A DNA stretch of 44,860 nucleotides from an uncultured Prevotella sp. (GCA_900544825.1 UQWP01000023.1:1-44860); one strand, 5' to 3'. Counted from the stretch's first letter, positions 7,964 to 18,835 are shown. The notes: a model not told the origin generated them from the sequence alone. Translations and numbers: made by a program.

Positions 7964-10900
7964 ATGGTAAAGAAGCAATTAGTAAAAGAAGGTATGTTGC
8001 CAATTACTTTGTTTTGTTCTGCTTTGTCTTTTTCTCCTATAGGGATTAATCAGGCAAGTGCTACAACAAATATAGTACAGCAAGCACGTACAGTAAAAGG
8101 TACAGTGATTGATAATAATGGCGAGGCTGTTATTGGGGCCAGTATTAAGGTTGATGGTACAACCAATGGTACAGTGACGGATTTGGATGGTAATTTTACA
8201 TTATCTAATGTACCTAAGAATGCTATCCTGGAAATCTCTTATATCGGTTATACCACCCAGAAAATCAATGTCGCAGGGAAAAACATAATTACTGTAACAT
8301 TGCAAGAGGACAACAAGGCTTTGGACGAAGTCGTGGTTGTTGGTTATGGCGTTCAGCGTAAGAGTGATGTGACAGGTGCTTTGGCACACTTGGATTCCAA
8401 GGATTTGACAGCGATGCCTGTGAAGGATGCACTAGAGGGAATGCAAGGTAAAACTGCGGGTGTTGACATTACCAATTCGCAGCGTCCTGGAACTGTGGGT
8501 AACATCACGATTCGTGGACAGCGTTCTATCACAGCAGATAGTGGCCCACTTTATGTTGTTGATGGTATGATTATCCAGAATGGAGGTATTGATAACATTA
8601 ATCCGCAAGATATTGAGAGCATCGAGGTGTTGAAGGATGCTTCGGCAACAGCCATATATGGTGCACGTGGTGCAAATGGTGTCGTGTTGGTGACAACGAA
8701 AAAAGGTAAGGTTGGTAAGGTTAGCCTAAGCTATGCAGGTTCGGTAACAGTTTCCACATTACATGATGTGACTAAGATGATGAGTGCTTCACAATGGTTG
8801 GATTACGCTCGTCGTGCCGCTTATAATAACAAGGGATATGGAGACTCTAGTCAGGAGTTCGCTCCAAATTATGATGCGGACAAGGAACTCTTTGGCGGCG
8901 TTGCCACCTCTTGGGCTAACATAGAGAAAGCTTGGGTTGATGGCGTATATCATCCAGAGTTGGTCGGGTCGTATGATTGGACTAGCCAAGGCAAACAAAC
9001 AGGAATCACGCAAGAACATACAATAAGTGCTTCTGGTGGCACAGACAAGTTTAATGGTTATGGCTCTTTTGGCTATTTGAATCAAAAAGGCACTCAGCCA
9101 GGGCAGAGCTATCAGCGTTTCACATTGAATACTTCTTTTGAGGCAAAACCGCTTGCACCATTAACATTAAGTTTTGCAATGAATGCTTCTTATGGCAACC
9201 AAAGTTATGGCTATAATTTCTCAAAGTCGGTTTCTGGAGCAGGAGATTACTATAGCGCATTGCGAGGTATGTTGCCTTGGACAGAGCCTTATGATGAGAA
9301 TGGTGATTATGTCAGAACTCCTTGGTTGGGTAACATCAATATCGTTAATCCAATCAATGAATTGCAGTATAATACCAATAAGCGTACCAACTTGCGTTTG
9401 AGTGGTCATGTGGCAGCTCAGGTAGATTTTGGAAAGATTTATAAGATATTAGATGGATTGCAGTATCGTATCCAGTTTGGTCCTGAGCTACAGTATTATC
9501 GCTTGGGTGTAGCTAATGCAGCTGAAGGAATCAATGGTGACGGAAACAATAAGGTACAATATAACCCTTATAATCGTGTGTCTTGGACTTTGGATAATTT
9601 GATTTATTATAATAAAACCATTGCCAAGAATCATCGTATCGGTATAACTCTCTTGCAGAGTGCATCCAAATATCATCATGAGACGGCGAATATAACAGCT
9701 AATGTAGCAACTGCCAAGGAACTTTGGTGGAACACAAGCTCTCTAGGAAGTCCTTTGGCTTATTCTACGGGACTGACAGAGAAGGCCATCGCCTCTTATA
9801 TGGGGCGTCTGAATTATACCTTCCAAGACAAGTATATGCTGACGGCAAGTATGCGATGGGATGGTGCCTCGCAGTTGGCAGAGGGGCATAAGTGGGCTAG
9901 CTTCCCTTCTATGGCGTTAGGCTGGCGCATTGATCAAGAAAAGTTTATGAAGAGCCTGAAGTGGGTGAGCAATTTGAAGCTTCGCTTGGGTTATGGTATT
10001 TCTGGTAATTATGCAGTTGATCCATACATCACCAAGGGTGGGGTACAGTCGTTGTTCTACACATGGGGTGGGCAAGATGCAGTGCCTGGATATGTGTTAT
10101 CGGATGCTTCAGCCAAGAATCCTAATCCATTCCCTAATCCAGAGTTGGGATGGGAGAAAACTTCGCAGTGGAACTTGGGTCTTGACTATGGCTTCCTAAA
10201 CGGTCGCATCAGCGGTAGTGTGGATTATTATCACAATAAAACTACAGACTGCTTGCTGCTCACTACCATTCCATCCCTCAATGGCTATAATTCCATGGTG
10301 GCGAATGTTGGTGAAACATCTGGATGGGGTGTTGATTTGCAGTTGACGGCAATACCTGTGATGACAAAGAATTTTAAGTGGACAAGTACCCTGACTTGGA
10401 CCATCGACCGAAATAAAATCACAAGGCTCAACAACGGAATGACCGAGGATATCAACAACAAGCGTTTTGTGGGTGAGGAAATCGGTATTTACTATGATTA
10501 TGTGTATGATGGCATCTGGAAAAGTTCAGAGGCAGAGGAAGCTGCCAAGTTCGGACGCAAACCAGGACAAATAAAAATCAAGGATGTATATGAGGATGGA
10601 AAGATTGATGCCAACGATCGCACGATTGTGGGTAGAGTTCGTCCTCGTTGGTCTGGTGGATGGCAGAATACCATCAGCTACAAGAACTTTGAATTGTCAT
10701 TCTTTATGTACGCTCGCTGGAAATTTACGGTGAACAAGGGTGCGGAGACCCTAGGTGGTACGTTTATGATGCGAGACTTGGACTATTGGATTAAGGATGT
10801 TAATGAGGATGCGGAGTATTATTCTCCTGGCTCTAATAAGCAGTCGGCCGATACCTATTCTTCCTCCATGGGTTATCAGGACGGTTCTTACATCAAGATG

Positions 10901-11119
10901 CGCAATATATCCTTGGGATATACTTTCCCACAGAAAGTACTTAATGGGTTAGGTATCAGCAACCTGAAATTATATGTGCAGGCTATGAACCCATTTAATG
11001 TATATAAGAAGTGTAAATGGCTTGACACCGATCTCTTGAGTTACGACAATAATACGACGAGCTATGGTTCTAGCACGACTATCAAGAGTTGGGTGATTGG
11101 TATAAATGTAGGTTTCTAA
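7964..11119 (+). CDS. SusC-like TonB-dependent outer-membrane glycan transporter
   Basis: 1051 residues. Signal sequence to about residue 33, then the carboxypeptidase-regulatory-like N-terminal extension of SusC proteins (about 45-120, VKGTVIDNNGEAVIGAS start), the DEVVVVGYG linker, the plug (about 135-245, with the T-I-R-G-Q-R-S segment and ATAIYGARGANGVVLVTTKKG), and a long beta-barrel ending in aromatic IGINVGF, the outer-membrane assembly signal. It imports oligosaccharides across the outer membrane using TonB energy, with the SusD partner as lid. susD starts 14 bases downstream on the same transcript. Confidence 0.95.
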   Translation: MVKKQLVKEGMLPITLFCSALSFSPIGINQASATTNIVQQARTVKGTVIDNNGEAVIGASIKVDGTTNGTVTDLDGNFTLSNVPKNAILEISYIGYTTQKINVAGKNIITVTLQEDNKALDEVVVVGYGVQRKSDVTGALAHLDSKDLTAMPVKDALEGMQGKTAGVDITNSQRPGTVGNITIRGQRSITADSGPLYVVDGMIIQNGGIDNINPQDIESIEVLKDASATAIYGARGANGVVLVTTKKGKVGKVSLSYAGSVTVSTLHDVTKMMSASQWLDYARRAAYNNKGYGDSSQEFAPNYDADKELFGGVATSWANIEKAWVDGVYHPELVGSYDWTSQGKQTGITQEHTISASGGTDKFNGYGSFGYLNQKGTQPGQSYQRFTLNTSFEAKPLAPLTLSFAMNASYGNQSYGYNFSKSVSGAGDYYSALRGMLPWTEPYDENGDYVRTPWLGNINIVNPINELQYNTNKRTNLRLSGHVAAQVDFGKIYKILDGLQYRIQFGPELQYYRLGVANAAEGINGDGNNKVQYNPYNRVSWTLDNLIYYNKTIAKNHRIGITLLQSASKYHHETANITANVATAKELWWNTSSLGSPLAYSTGLTEKAIASYMGRLNYTFQDKYMLTASMRWDGASQLAEGHKWASFPSMALGWRIDQEKFMKSLKWVSNLKLRLGYGISGNYAVDPYITKGGVQSLFYTWGGQDAVPGYVLSDASAKNPNPFPNPELGWEKTSQWNLGLDYGFLNGRISGSVDYYHNKTTDCLLLTTIPSLNGYNSMVANVGETSGWGVDLQLTAIPVMTKNFKWTSTLTWTIDRNKITRLNNGMTEDINNKRFVGEEIGIYYDYVYDGIWKSSEAEEAAKFGRKPGQIKIKDVYEDGKIDANDRTIVGRVRPRWSGGWQNTISYKNFELSFFMYARWKFTVNKGAETLGGTFMMRDLDYWIKDVNEDAEYYSPGSNKQSADTYSSSMGYQDGSYIKMRNISLGYTFPQKVLNGLGISNLKLYVQAMNPFNVYKKCKWLDTDLLSYDNNTTSYGSSTTIKSWVIGINVGF

Positions 11120-11133
11120 AGTAGATAATTGAT

Positions 11134-13233
11134 ATGAATACAAATAAAATACTGTTTGCAGCTTTGCTTGCAAGTTCAACGTTGGTATTGAATACCTCAT
11201 GTGGCGATTCTTTCTTAAAGGAGGATTTGCTCACAGAACGAGATAATACGTATTTCAAGACCCAAGAGGGATTGGACGACTTGGTGTTGGGAGCTTATTC
11301 TAAATTGAAGTTCAAGTTCAATTATGAATGGGGGTACAACATGTGGAATTCGGGCGTGGATGAGTTTATGGGTGGAAACACAGATAAACCAGCTTGGCAT
11401 CATTATTCCAACGACTTGAATTCTCAAGAGTCTTCGAGCAACAAGCCTCTGTGGGATAATATGTATGGTTTGATTGAACCTGCTAATACGATTATCCAGA
11501 ATGTACCTTTGTTCTATAATGAAAAGTCGAGTACCTATAATACTCGTTTGGGAGAAGGATACTTCTTCCGTGCTTATGCTTTCTTTGAACTGGTGAAGCA
11601 GTATGGTGGAGTTCCTCTGAAACTTTCGCCGACAACAACGGTCGGATACCAATTCGCTAGAAACTCAGAAGAGGAGTGCTATGCTCAGATTATCAGTGAT
11701 TTCGAAAAAGCTTACGAACTTCTCCCTACTTCTCCAGAGAACAAACAGTTGGGAAGAATAACTAAATCGGCTGCTGCTCATTTCTTGGCAAAAGCTCATT
11801 TGTTTAGAGCGTCCGAACTGTATGCATCCTGGAACGAATCTTATAAGAACGCAGATTTAGATGCTGTGGTTCGCTATGGCGATGAGGTAATAAAGGCTCA
11901 TCCTCTGTGTGCAAACTTCCAAGAATTGTGGGACTACACGGAACCTGATGGTCCTAATGAGCAAGTGAAAGAAGTGGTTCTTGCTGCTCAATTCTCAGAT
12001 AACAGTGATACTTGGGGACGATATGGCAACCAGATGCATCTCTATTTCCCTTCAATATATCAAGATATGAAGGGTTGTAAGCGTGATATTTCGGGTGACA
12101 GAGAGTTCTCTTGCCTGGCTTCTACAGAGTATGATATGCAAGTGTTCGACCGTGTGAATGATTCTCGATTTTGGAAATCTTTTATTACGAAATATGGATG
12201 TAATGACTCTAAGGGTGCTCCTGCCTGGGATAAGAAAACAATGGAAGCCTATCCTGATGCGTTTCCTGTAGATGCACAGCCTAATGGAAAAAGATTCAAG
12301 GGAGGAGACATTGCTATCAAATATATCGTCAATGCTTCTGGTGACTCACGTTATACCGACTTGACTGGAGAAAAATCAAGCGATTATGTTTGTTTGGATG
12401 GTATTGTCCAAAAAGAGCATACCTTTGTACGTTACTATAAAGGACAGGATTTTTCTTGGAATATGAATGCGGATAGAACCAAGAATGTGGGCAATGAGCT
12501 GATTACTCTGAAGAATAAACGCTTCGTAGCATTGTCTAAGTTCAGAGATGGTGCTCGTATCGCCATAGCCAATCAGTTTGGTACGAGAGATGCAATCATT
12601 GCTCGTTCTGCCGACGATGTGTTGATGGTGGCTGAAGCTTATATCCGTAAGGGGGATTATGAGAATGCCTTGAAATACTTCAACATGGTGCGTGACCGTG
12701 CAGGTTATGCTGATGGAGAAGATCGCTCTGTCAGCCGCGATGGTGGTCAAGCATATAAGAAAAATAGTGTTTGCACAGGCAAGGGTGGTGGCTATTCTTC
12801 GGATGGTGCCATATATACCGATCAAAATACCTATTTTGAATCAAATAATATGGCCGTGACAACAGAACAAACAAAGAGCTTGATGCATTTGAACACCATA
12901 GACGATGTGTTGAATTCTAAGCCAGACCAACCCATCTACGATGCTTTGGGTTGCACCTCTGTAGCAGAAAAAATGATGTGCTTCTTATTGAATGAGCGCA
13001 CTCGTGAGCTAATCGGAGAGAGCCAACGCTGGGAAGATTTGGCACGTACCAAGACTTTGGAGAAGCGTTGGAAAACGTTCAATCCTTCTGCTAATGCAGG
13101 TATTGGTATGTTTGACCCTGCCAAGCACTATTACCGTCCAATTCCTCAGACATTCTTGGATGGCTTAACCAATGAAGATGGATCACCTTTGTCAAATGAG
13201 CAAAAGTCAGCGATACAGAATCCTGGGTATTAA
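11134..13233 (+). CDS. SusD-like (RagB/SusD) surface glycan-binding lipoprotein
   Basis: 699 residues, long for the family (often 500-650). The signal peptide ends in a lipobox with Cys at residue 23 (V-L-N-T-S-C-G-D). N-terminal SusD-like segment (FLKEDLLTERDNTYFKT), the conserved GEGYFFRAYAFFELVKQYGGVPL helix pair near 146-168 typical of the TPR-like core, and a C-terminal RagB/SusD domain with LLNERTRELIGESQRWEDLART near 610. It binds glycan at the cell surface and caps the SusC barrel. It is the last gene of its transcript; a long perfect inverted repeat follows at once. Confidence 0.95.
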   Translation: MNTNKILFAALLASSTLVLNTSCGDSFLKEDLLTERDNTYFKTQEGLDDLVLGAYSKLKFKFNYEWGYNMWNSGVDEFMGGNTDKPAWHHYSNDLNSQESSSNKPLWDNMYGLIEPANTIIQNVPLFYNEKSSTYNTRLGEGYFFRAYAFFELVKQYGGVPLKLSPTTTVGYQFARNSEEECYAQIISDFEKAYELLPTSPENKQLGRITKSAAAHFLAKAHLFRASELYASWNESYKNADLDAVVRYGDEVIKAHPLCANFQELWDYTEPDGPNEQVKEVVLAAQFSDNSDTWGRYGNQMHLYFPSIYQDMKGCKRDISGDREFSCLASTEYDMQVFDRVNDSRFWKSFITKYGCNDSKGAPAWDKKTMEAYPDAFPVDAQPNGKRFKGGDIAIKYIVNASGDSRYTDLTGEKSSDYVCLDGIVQKEHTFVRYYKGQDFSWNMNADRTKNVGNELITLKNKRFVALSKFRDGARIAIANQFGTRDAIIARSADDVLMVAEAYIRKGDYENALKYFNMVRDRAGYADGEDRSVSRDGGQAYKKNSVCTGKGGGYSSDGAIYTDQNTYFESNNMAVTTEQTKSLMHLNTIDDVLNSKPDQPIYDALGCTSVAEKMMCFLLNERTRELIGESQRWEDLARTKTLEKRWKTFNPSANAGIGMFDPAKHYYRPIPQTFLDGLTNEDGSPLSNEQKSAIQNPGY

Positions 13234-13284
13234 AGAGTAAGAAAAAGGATGGCAAACACTTTTGCCATCCTTTTTCTTACTCTT
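13233..13284. terminator. Bidirectional terminator between susD and the hybrid regulator
   Basis: A perfect 24-bp inverted repeat, 13233-13256 against 13261-13284, with a four-base CACT loop and A/T-rich lower stem (AAAAA opposite TTTTT). It begins at the last base of the susD stop codon and includes the stop codon of the convergent regulator gene. Confidence 0.85.
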
Positions 13285-16200
13285 CGCTTTCTTTCTCAAC
13301 TAGCTGGGTTTGTGCATACTTGCTAGGCGTAATTCCATATTTTGCCTTGAAGCATTTGTAGAAGTAGGTCGGGTCTTGGATGCCTACCTTAAGTGCTACT
13401 TCACTTACGTTCAGCTTGCCTTCTGTGAGTAGTTGGGCCGCAAGGCGCATACGCTCGGCTTGCAAGTATTTGTTTGGGGAGATGCCTGTTAGCTCTTTCA
13501 TTTTACCATAGAACTTAGTGCGTCCCATATGCATCATTTCTGCTATCTTGTCAACGGTAAAACCTGGTTGACTGATATTTTGTGCGATGATGGTTCTTAT
13601 ACTCTCACGGAATAGTTTGTCGGCCTTGCTCTCCATGATGACATCTTTTATGTCATCTTTTGGTTCTTGGTCAGAGCTGTTAATGGCCTTCTCGCTTGCA
13701 ATCTCAGCCGTATTGTCCTTGTTTTGTGCCCATTTCACCAGTTGTATGATACGAGCCATCAAAACCCTTGCATTGTACGGTTTCGTCATATAGTCATCAG
13801 CTCCGCACTTATATCCTTTTATTTGATGCTCTTCGTCTTCAAGTGCTGTAAGCATAATAATAGGAATGTTTTGCAGGGGTTGGTGCATGCGCAATCGTTT
13901 GACGATTTCGTATCCATTTAGATCTGGAAGCATTACGTCGCAGATAATCAATGCAGGGGGTGCAGTTAAGATACCTGCGTAACCTTGCTGGCCGTTCATG
14001 TAGCAATCGGTTTTGAAGTAAGCTCCGATTTCTTGTTTCAGTTGTTCCATCATGTCTGGGTCGTCTTCAATGATGGCTATGTGCTGGTTGTTGATGGACT
14101 CCCCTTGCATTTCTTTGATAATTTCGTTTAGGCGCTTTTTCCCTTCCTTGCTGTCTTGTAGCGAGAATGCTTCTTCTTGGTAGTCGGTTGCAGAATAAGC
14201 TTCGTCGAAGGCAGGAATGGTGAATTCGAAGACGTTTTGATGGCTTTCTTCTATATAATAGTAACAAAGCTGGCCTTTGTGCTCCTTGGCATAGTGGTGA
14301 GCTAAGTATAGACCGATGCCCATACCGCCTTGGGATGTATAACCTTGCATGAAAGGTTTAAAGAGTTGCTCTCTTCTTTCAGCTTTTATTTCTTCCCCCT
14401 GATTGCTGATGGTGAACACGAGGCTCTCTTTTTCCTTCAATATTTTAAATTCAATACTTCCTTTGACAGGTGTGTACTTTACGGCGTTGCTCAGTAAGTT
14501 ATAGATAATGGTTTCTATTTTATCATGGTCGAAACTTACCTCGAATTGGTTACTGAAAGGGATAAACGTAAAATTAATTTCTTTTTGGTTGGTCACGTTC
14601 CAAAAGTCATTGTATAGCTGCTTGGCAAAAGCAATGATGTTGCCTTTGCTTACATTTAGTTTGGTAGCATGGTTGCTGATTTTCCTAAATTCTAGAAACT
14701 GGTTTACCAGTCGCAACAAACGTTGGGCTCCTCGGTAGGTCGAGGCTAGTGCTGACTGTGGAAGTTCAGAACCTTTGTGTTGCATAAGACTGTCTACTCC
14801 TCCTTGGATGATGGCAAGTGGAGTGCGGAATTCGTGAGCTACGTGAGTGAAGAAATTGAGACGAAATTCGGTGATTTGTTTTTCCAGTTTCATTTGCTGT
14901 TGGATGTGGAATCGGTCTATGCGATTGCGATACAATTTGTAAACGATGCCGCTTCCCATAATGAGGTACAAGAGAATCGCCCACCATGTCGCATAGAATG
15001 GTGGATTGATGGTGATGGAGAATGTTGTCTCTGGTTGCGGTGTGCCATTGATGATGCTTCTTACATGAAATACATATTTACCCGGTTTTAAGTCCGTATA
15101 TGCTACGTGACTCTGTGTTGTTGGTTCTAACCAATCCTCATTGAATCCTTCCAGGTAATACTGGTATACATTATAGATGCTAGCATAGTGGAATCTAGAA
15201 AAGTAAAAATGAAGGCTATTTTGGTGATATGATAGCTCAATTTTATCCTTTTTTAGTTCTAATGCTTTCGGCTCTCCTTCATCTTCAATAGATTTACCAT
15301 TGATTTTTATGCTAGTGATGAGACATGGATGTACGGCAACCTTCTTGGTCGTAGGATATGGTTTTATGATGGCTAGACCGTTTCTAGTCCCAAAAAGTAA
15401 CAAGCCATTTGGGGTCACTCCAGAGGCACTTGTGCTAAAGAAATTGCCTGCGAATGTATTTGAAAATTCATATCTGCGAACATCAGAGCAGTTTGCTGAT
15501 AGACGGTATATGCCGTTTCCTGTTCCTATCCACAAATAACCATATTTGTCCTTTTCTATAGAATTGATGTTGTCTATGCCAAGATGTAGGTTCTTGCTGA
15601 TGTTCTCATATCCAATAATTTCTCCTTTTTGGTTAAGTTTGCATTCTATCAATCCTGTTCCAGTGATGCCAAGGTATAATTTTTTGTCAGAGATACTTTT
15701 TAGACTTATCACTTCATTGCCAGGAAGTTGGGTGTTATGGTAATGCTTGAAATCCTTTTCTGTTATGTCTTTCAAATGGGTGTCTATGGAATATACGCCA
15801 TCAAAGGTGGCAATCCATAAGATTCCATTAGGGGCTAGCTCAAGACCTTGTATTCTGCTTGAGTTTAATTCCTTGTTTAGAAATGTTCTGAAGTTTTGTC
15901 TTTTGCCATGATTGTCTGTTAAGAGAAGACCATTTTCCCAGGTAGCTATCCAGATTCTGCCTTTAGGGTCTTCTTTGATGGAAAAAATCTTGTTGGATGG
16001 GATATGATTGGTCTTGTTTGACGACGTGTAGTGAGTATTGTCTATATAAATGCCCTCACCTCTGGTTGCTATCCAAAGATGTCCCTTTCTATCTTTCAAT
16101 ATGTCCTTTACAATATCCTTAGTCTCTAGTATGAGTTCATTTTGTCCTGTTTCTATGTTGCAACGGAACACTTTGTCTTGACGTGTTCCGATATAGAACT

Positions 16201-17170
16201 CTTTGTCTGAGATTATATGAACAGCTTCTATATAATTACCCCAATCTCCTAGTTCGTTAGAGGCTGGATAGAGGTATTTGACTTCGTTTTCTTGTGATGG
16301 GGTAATACAGAACAAACCTGCTTCTTCTGTTCCAATCCAGATATTGCCATCACTGTCTATGGTTAGTGCGCATAGATAGTTGGACTGGATGATAGGCTGG
16401 AAGTCTTGGGCTGTGTAATGAGTGAGCCTACCTGTGGCGGAATTGTATATGAAAAGTCCATTACCATAGGTTGCTATGTAATATTCGTTGTCGTTTGTTT
16501 GTGCGATGAAGAATTTCTGCTTACGATTCGTAGTGTAGTGTGCATTGGGTAAGAGGTCTAGCTTTTGAATGTTTCCTTTTGGAGGATATATCCAGAGTGA
16601 GCCTGTGTTTTCTGATAGGTAATAGGTGTCATTGATGACACCTTGGTTGTATGCTGTGCTTTTGCGAATTAGCTTTCCTCGGTTGTCATATACGGTGAGT
16701 CTCTTTCTGGATGTATATATATAGGTGTAGCCTTGGTATGTCCTTTTGAACAAAACTTTGTTTTGAGACTTTGTGTTTATGTCGTGTTTAGCTGCGTCTT
16801 GATATGAGACAAATCTTGCTTGTGAAATGCTATAAGTAGCTTTTGACTGGTTTGCTGTTTGTACATAAATGTTGTTGGCGTCTTTCTTGAGGCGTCCTAT
16901 ATGTTGGTCTGTAGTTTGGTTGGGCGATGTACTTATATTTTTGAAATAGGTGAAGTTGTAACCGTCATATCGGCAAAGACCATTGTTGGTTCCTATCCAC
17001 ATAAAACCATTGGGAGCTTGTAACAGACAAGTGATGGTATTGCTTGGCAAACCATCAAGAGTAGTAATTTGTCGACTTGCTAGTTTGTTGACGTAGGTTA
17101 GGCTAGCTTGTGAATTTGAGGCATAGAGTGATACTATGCAGGCAAACAGAAAGGAGATGAAATGTTTCAT
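13277..17170 (-). CDS. Hybrid two-component system regulator (HTCS) of the glycan locus
   Basis: 1297 residues joining sensor, kinase and regulator in one chain. Signal peptide (1-22), two-component propeller repeats in the periplasm (about 25-650, with repeated IWIGT and G-L-x-x-x-N-x-x-G motifs), a Y_Y_Y domain (about 655-705, YYLEGFNEDW), one membrane helix (about 725-750), HisKA with H-E-F-R-T-P near 775, HATPase with N-x-x-S-N-A-V-K-Y and GGMGIGL, a receiver domain with DVMLPD near 1080 and the T and K of MLTALED and TKPYNA, then an AraC-type HTH (about 1190-1290). Such proteins bind a breakdown oligosaccharide in the periplasm and activate the linked sus genes. It is convergent with susCD and has its own promoter. 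Confidence 0.95.
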   Translation of the reverse strand: MKHFISFLFACIVSLYASNSQASLTYVNKLASRQITTLDGLPSNTITCLLQAPNGFMWIGTNNGLCRYDGYNFTYFKNISTSPNQTTDQHIGRLKKDANNIYVQTANQSKATYSISQARFVSYQDAAKHDINTKSQNKVLFKRTYQGYTYIYTSRKRLTVYDNRGKLIRKSTAYNQGVINDTYYLSENTGSLWIYPPKGNIQKLDLLPNAHYTTNRKQKFFIAQTNDNEYYIATYGNGLFIYNSATGRLTHYTAQDFQPIIQSNYLCALTIDSDGNIWIGTEEAGLFCITPSQENEVKYLYPASNELGDWGNYIEAVHIISDKEFYIGTRQDKVFRCNIETGQNELILETKDIVKDILKDRKGHLWIATRGEGIYIDNTHYTSSNKTNHIPSNKIFSIKEDPKGRIWIATWENGLLLTDNHGKRQNFRTFLNKELNSSRIQGLELAPNGILWIATFDGVYSIDTHLKDITEKDFKHYHNTQLPGNEVISLKSISDKKLYLGITGTGLIECKLNQKGEIIGYENISKNLHLGIDNINSIEKDKYGYLWIGTGNGIYRLSANCSDVRRYEFSNTFAGNFFSTSASGVTPNGLLLFGTRNGLAIIKPYPTTKKVAVHPCLITSIKINGKSIEDEGEPKALELKKDKIELSYHQNSLHFYFSRFHYASIYNVYQYYLEGFNEDWLEPTTQSHVAYTDLKPGKYVFHVRSIINGTPQPETTFSITINPPFYATWWAILLYLIMGSGIVYKLYRNRIDRFHIQQQMKLEKQITEFRLNFFTHVAHEFRTPLAIIQGGVDSLMQHKGSELPQSALASTYRGAQRLLRLVNQFLEFRKISNHATKLNVSKGNIIAFAKQLYNDFWNVTNQKEINFTFIPFSNQFEVSFDHDKIETIIYNLLSNAVKYTPVKGSIEFKILKEKESLVFTISNQGEEIKAERREQLFKPFMQGYTSQGGMGIGLYLAHHYAKEHKGQLCYYYIEESHQNVFEFTIPAFDEAYSATDYQEEAFSLQDSKEGKKRLNEIIKEMQGESINNQHIAIIEDDPDMMEQLKQEIGAYFKTDCYMNGQQGYAGILTAPPALIICDVMLPDLNGYEIVKRLRMHQPLQNIPIIMLTALEDEEHQIKGYKCGADDYMTKPYNARVLMARIIQLVKWAQNKDNTAEIASEKAINSSDQEPKDDIKDVIMESKADKLFRESIRTIIAQNISQPGFTVDKIAEMMHMGRTKFYGKMKELTGISPNKYLQAERMRLAAQLLTEGKLNVSEVALKVGIQDPTYFYKCFKAKYGITPSKYAQTQLVEKESEE

Positions 17171-17245
17171 GTAAAAATATGTAAGTTTAGAGATGTTCTT
17201 TGTTTCTTGTTTGTTTCTTGATAGCTTATTTAGCTATTGTAAACA

Positions 17246-17276
17246 CAAAAGTAGTTGTTTTTTTCTTAATAATCAA
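17246..17276 (-). promoter_or_regulatory. Promoter of the hybrid regulator gene
   Basis: Minus-strand TTG at 17276-17274 and TACTTTTG at 17253-17246 are 20 bases apart. A palindrome ATAGCT/AGCTAT lies just downstream in the leader (17221-17237). The IS66 target duplication starts only 29 bases upstream of the -33 element. Confidence 0.6.
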
Positions 17277-17350
17277 CTTTTTTTTGATACTTTAACTTTA
17301 AAAATAGGGAGAGTAACTACTCAGCACCCCTATGGTCATGAGTAATCGTC

Positions 17351-18826
17351 TTACTGTTGTACTACAGCAAGAATTGCATTGAATTTCGAATTTCCGTTCT
17401 TCATAGCAGTTTCTGCGATGGAGTGTAGCTTGGCAAAATCATCGGCACCGCTGTCTGTTCGGAAGCAACCGCTGACTTTCTGCTTTATCTTGATTTTCCT
17501 AACTCCCCGCTCACTGGCATTGTTCTCGTAAGGCACACTTGGATTGGAGAGAAAGGTGAACAGGTAGTCTTTGACTTTAAGGATACCTCTCTTGAATTTC
17601 TCAAACTCGTTATCTAAATGCGTGAGGCTTTCACCCAAGAGGTTCTTCATCTTTGTCTTCAGTACCTTTATCTTTCTAGAGGTAATGTTGTCCTCTCTTC
17701 TGAGATTTATAGAATGTTCTATCAGCTGGATGAATCTCCGTGACCAGTTCTGGTTTGGATCCAGTTCGTTCAGATACTCTGCATTCCTAAGAAGATGAGC
17801 CAGGCAGACCTGATGGTCCTTAACATTCATCTTGAAGTAGCTCTGATGTCTGTCAGTCACAAGTGTCGAATTGGGAAGTCCCTTTGGAAACTTGGAATCT
17901 ATGGCCTTCTGACCTCGCGATTCAGACTGGAACACGTATGTAAGCAGGTCGTTCTGGAATATCCAATTCCAATGCAGATGCTTTCCTACCGCAGCACCCG
18001 TTTCGTCGGCTCCTACGACAGACGCTGTTTCCAGCCTCTTGCGTATTTCCTCATATGCACAGTCTGCCTTGCCGCTATTCTCTTTGAGTATGTTCTGCAC
18101 TGTACCCTCACTTATATTCTGGCCGGACAGGTCGGATATAAGTTCTGCAATCCTTTTGAACGGAATACACTGCACTACATTAAGGTATGTCACCAGTGCA
18201 CGGAGGTTGTCACCATACTTGATACGACAGTTGGGAGCTTCGCAGTTGTTTACGCAACCGCATTCACAGACCTTCTCGTAATACTGTTCCTCGCAGGTCT
18301 CTACGACCACCTTGATATCAACAATCTGTGTCTTACGGATCTTCTGGCATGGTATATCAATCAAGAGCCGACCACAGCATTTACAATAGACGGGTTCGTG
18401 CTTTACAATTACGTCTGGTTCTGCTATAGTCTGCAGTGTGTGACCCTTGTGGCCAGGCTGTCCACCGCTCGGCTTTCCGCTTGGCTTGCGAAGAGACTTT
18501 GTCCTGCGCTGCTCACGGGAAGCGATACTTTCTTGGGATGGAGGGATACTGCTGTTACTGCTGTTTTTCTCGGGCTTTCCTGGTGTACTTGATGTATCGT
18601 CATCAGCTCCCTCGAGTTCCTTGATGCGCTCTTTAGCAACGGCAAGTTCTGCCTTTGTGGAAGCAAGTTCTGTCTTTAGATTATGTATCTCCACGTCCTT
18701 CTGGTTAATGACACGGTTGAGGCGTCCGATCTCCTCAGTCTTCTCGGAGTCGGACTTCTCAAGTTTGCGCAGACGCTGGTTTATCTGGCGCAAAACAACA
18801 TCTATGTCAGTACAGTCGCTTGCCAT
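17351..18826 (-). CDS. IS66-family transposase (TnpC type)
   Basis: About 491 residues from the ATG at 18826. A GTG at 18871 would add 15 residues but overlaps the promoter box at 18836-18843, so it is less likely. Order: leucine-rich coiled coil (about 5-75), Ser-rich linker with KNSSNSSIPPS, basic segment KPSGKPSGGQPGHKGHT, a CxxC zinc-finger-like region (CKCCG, then CECGC), and the DDE catalytic core with Asp in VVGADETGA, Asp in VTDRHQSYF and Glu in NNASERGVRKIKIKQKVSG. No frameshift or stop is seen. Confidence 0.95.
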   Translation of the reverse strand: MASDCTDIDVVLRQINQRLRKLEKSDSEKTEEIGRLNRVINQKDVEIHNLKTELASTKAELAVAKERIKELEGADDDTSSTPGKPEKNSSNSSIPPSQESIASREQRRTKSLRKPSGKPSGGQPGHKGHTLQTIAEPDVIVKHEPVYCKCCGRLLIDIPCQKIRKTQIVDIKVVVETCEEQYYEKVCECGCVNNCEAPNCRIKYGDNLRALVTYLNVVQCIPFKRIAELISDLSGQNISEGTVQNILKENSGKADCAYEEIRKRLETASVVGADETGAAVGKHLHWNWIFQNDLLTYVFQSESRGQKAIDSKFPKGLPNSTLVTDRHQSYFKMNVKDHQVCLAHLLRNAEYLNELDPNQNWSRRFIQLIEHSINLRREDNITSRKIKVLKTKMKNLLGESLTHLDNEFEKFKRGILKVKDYLFTFLSNPSVPYENNASERGVRKIKIKQKVSGCFRTDSGADDFAKLHSIAETAMKNGNSKFNAILAVVQQ

Positions 18827-18835
18827 TTTTTGGTG

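Noticed and set aside
17795..18592. 265-codon plus-strand frame inside IS66
   Set aside because: Antisense to the transposase core; no ribosome site and no family resemblance.
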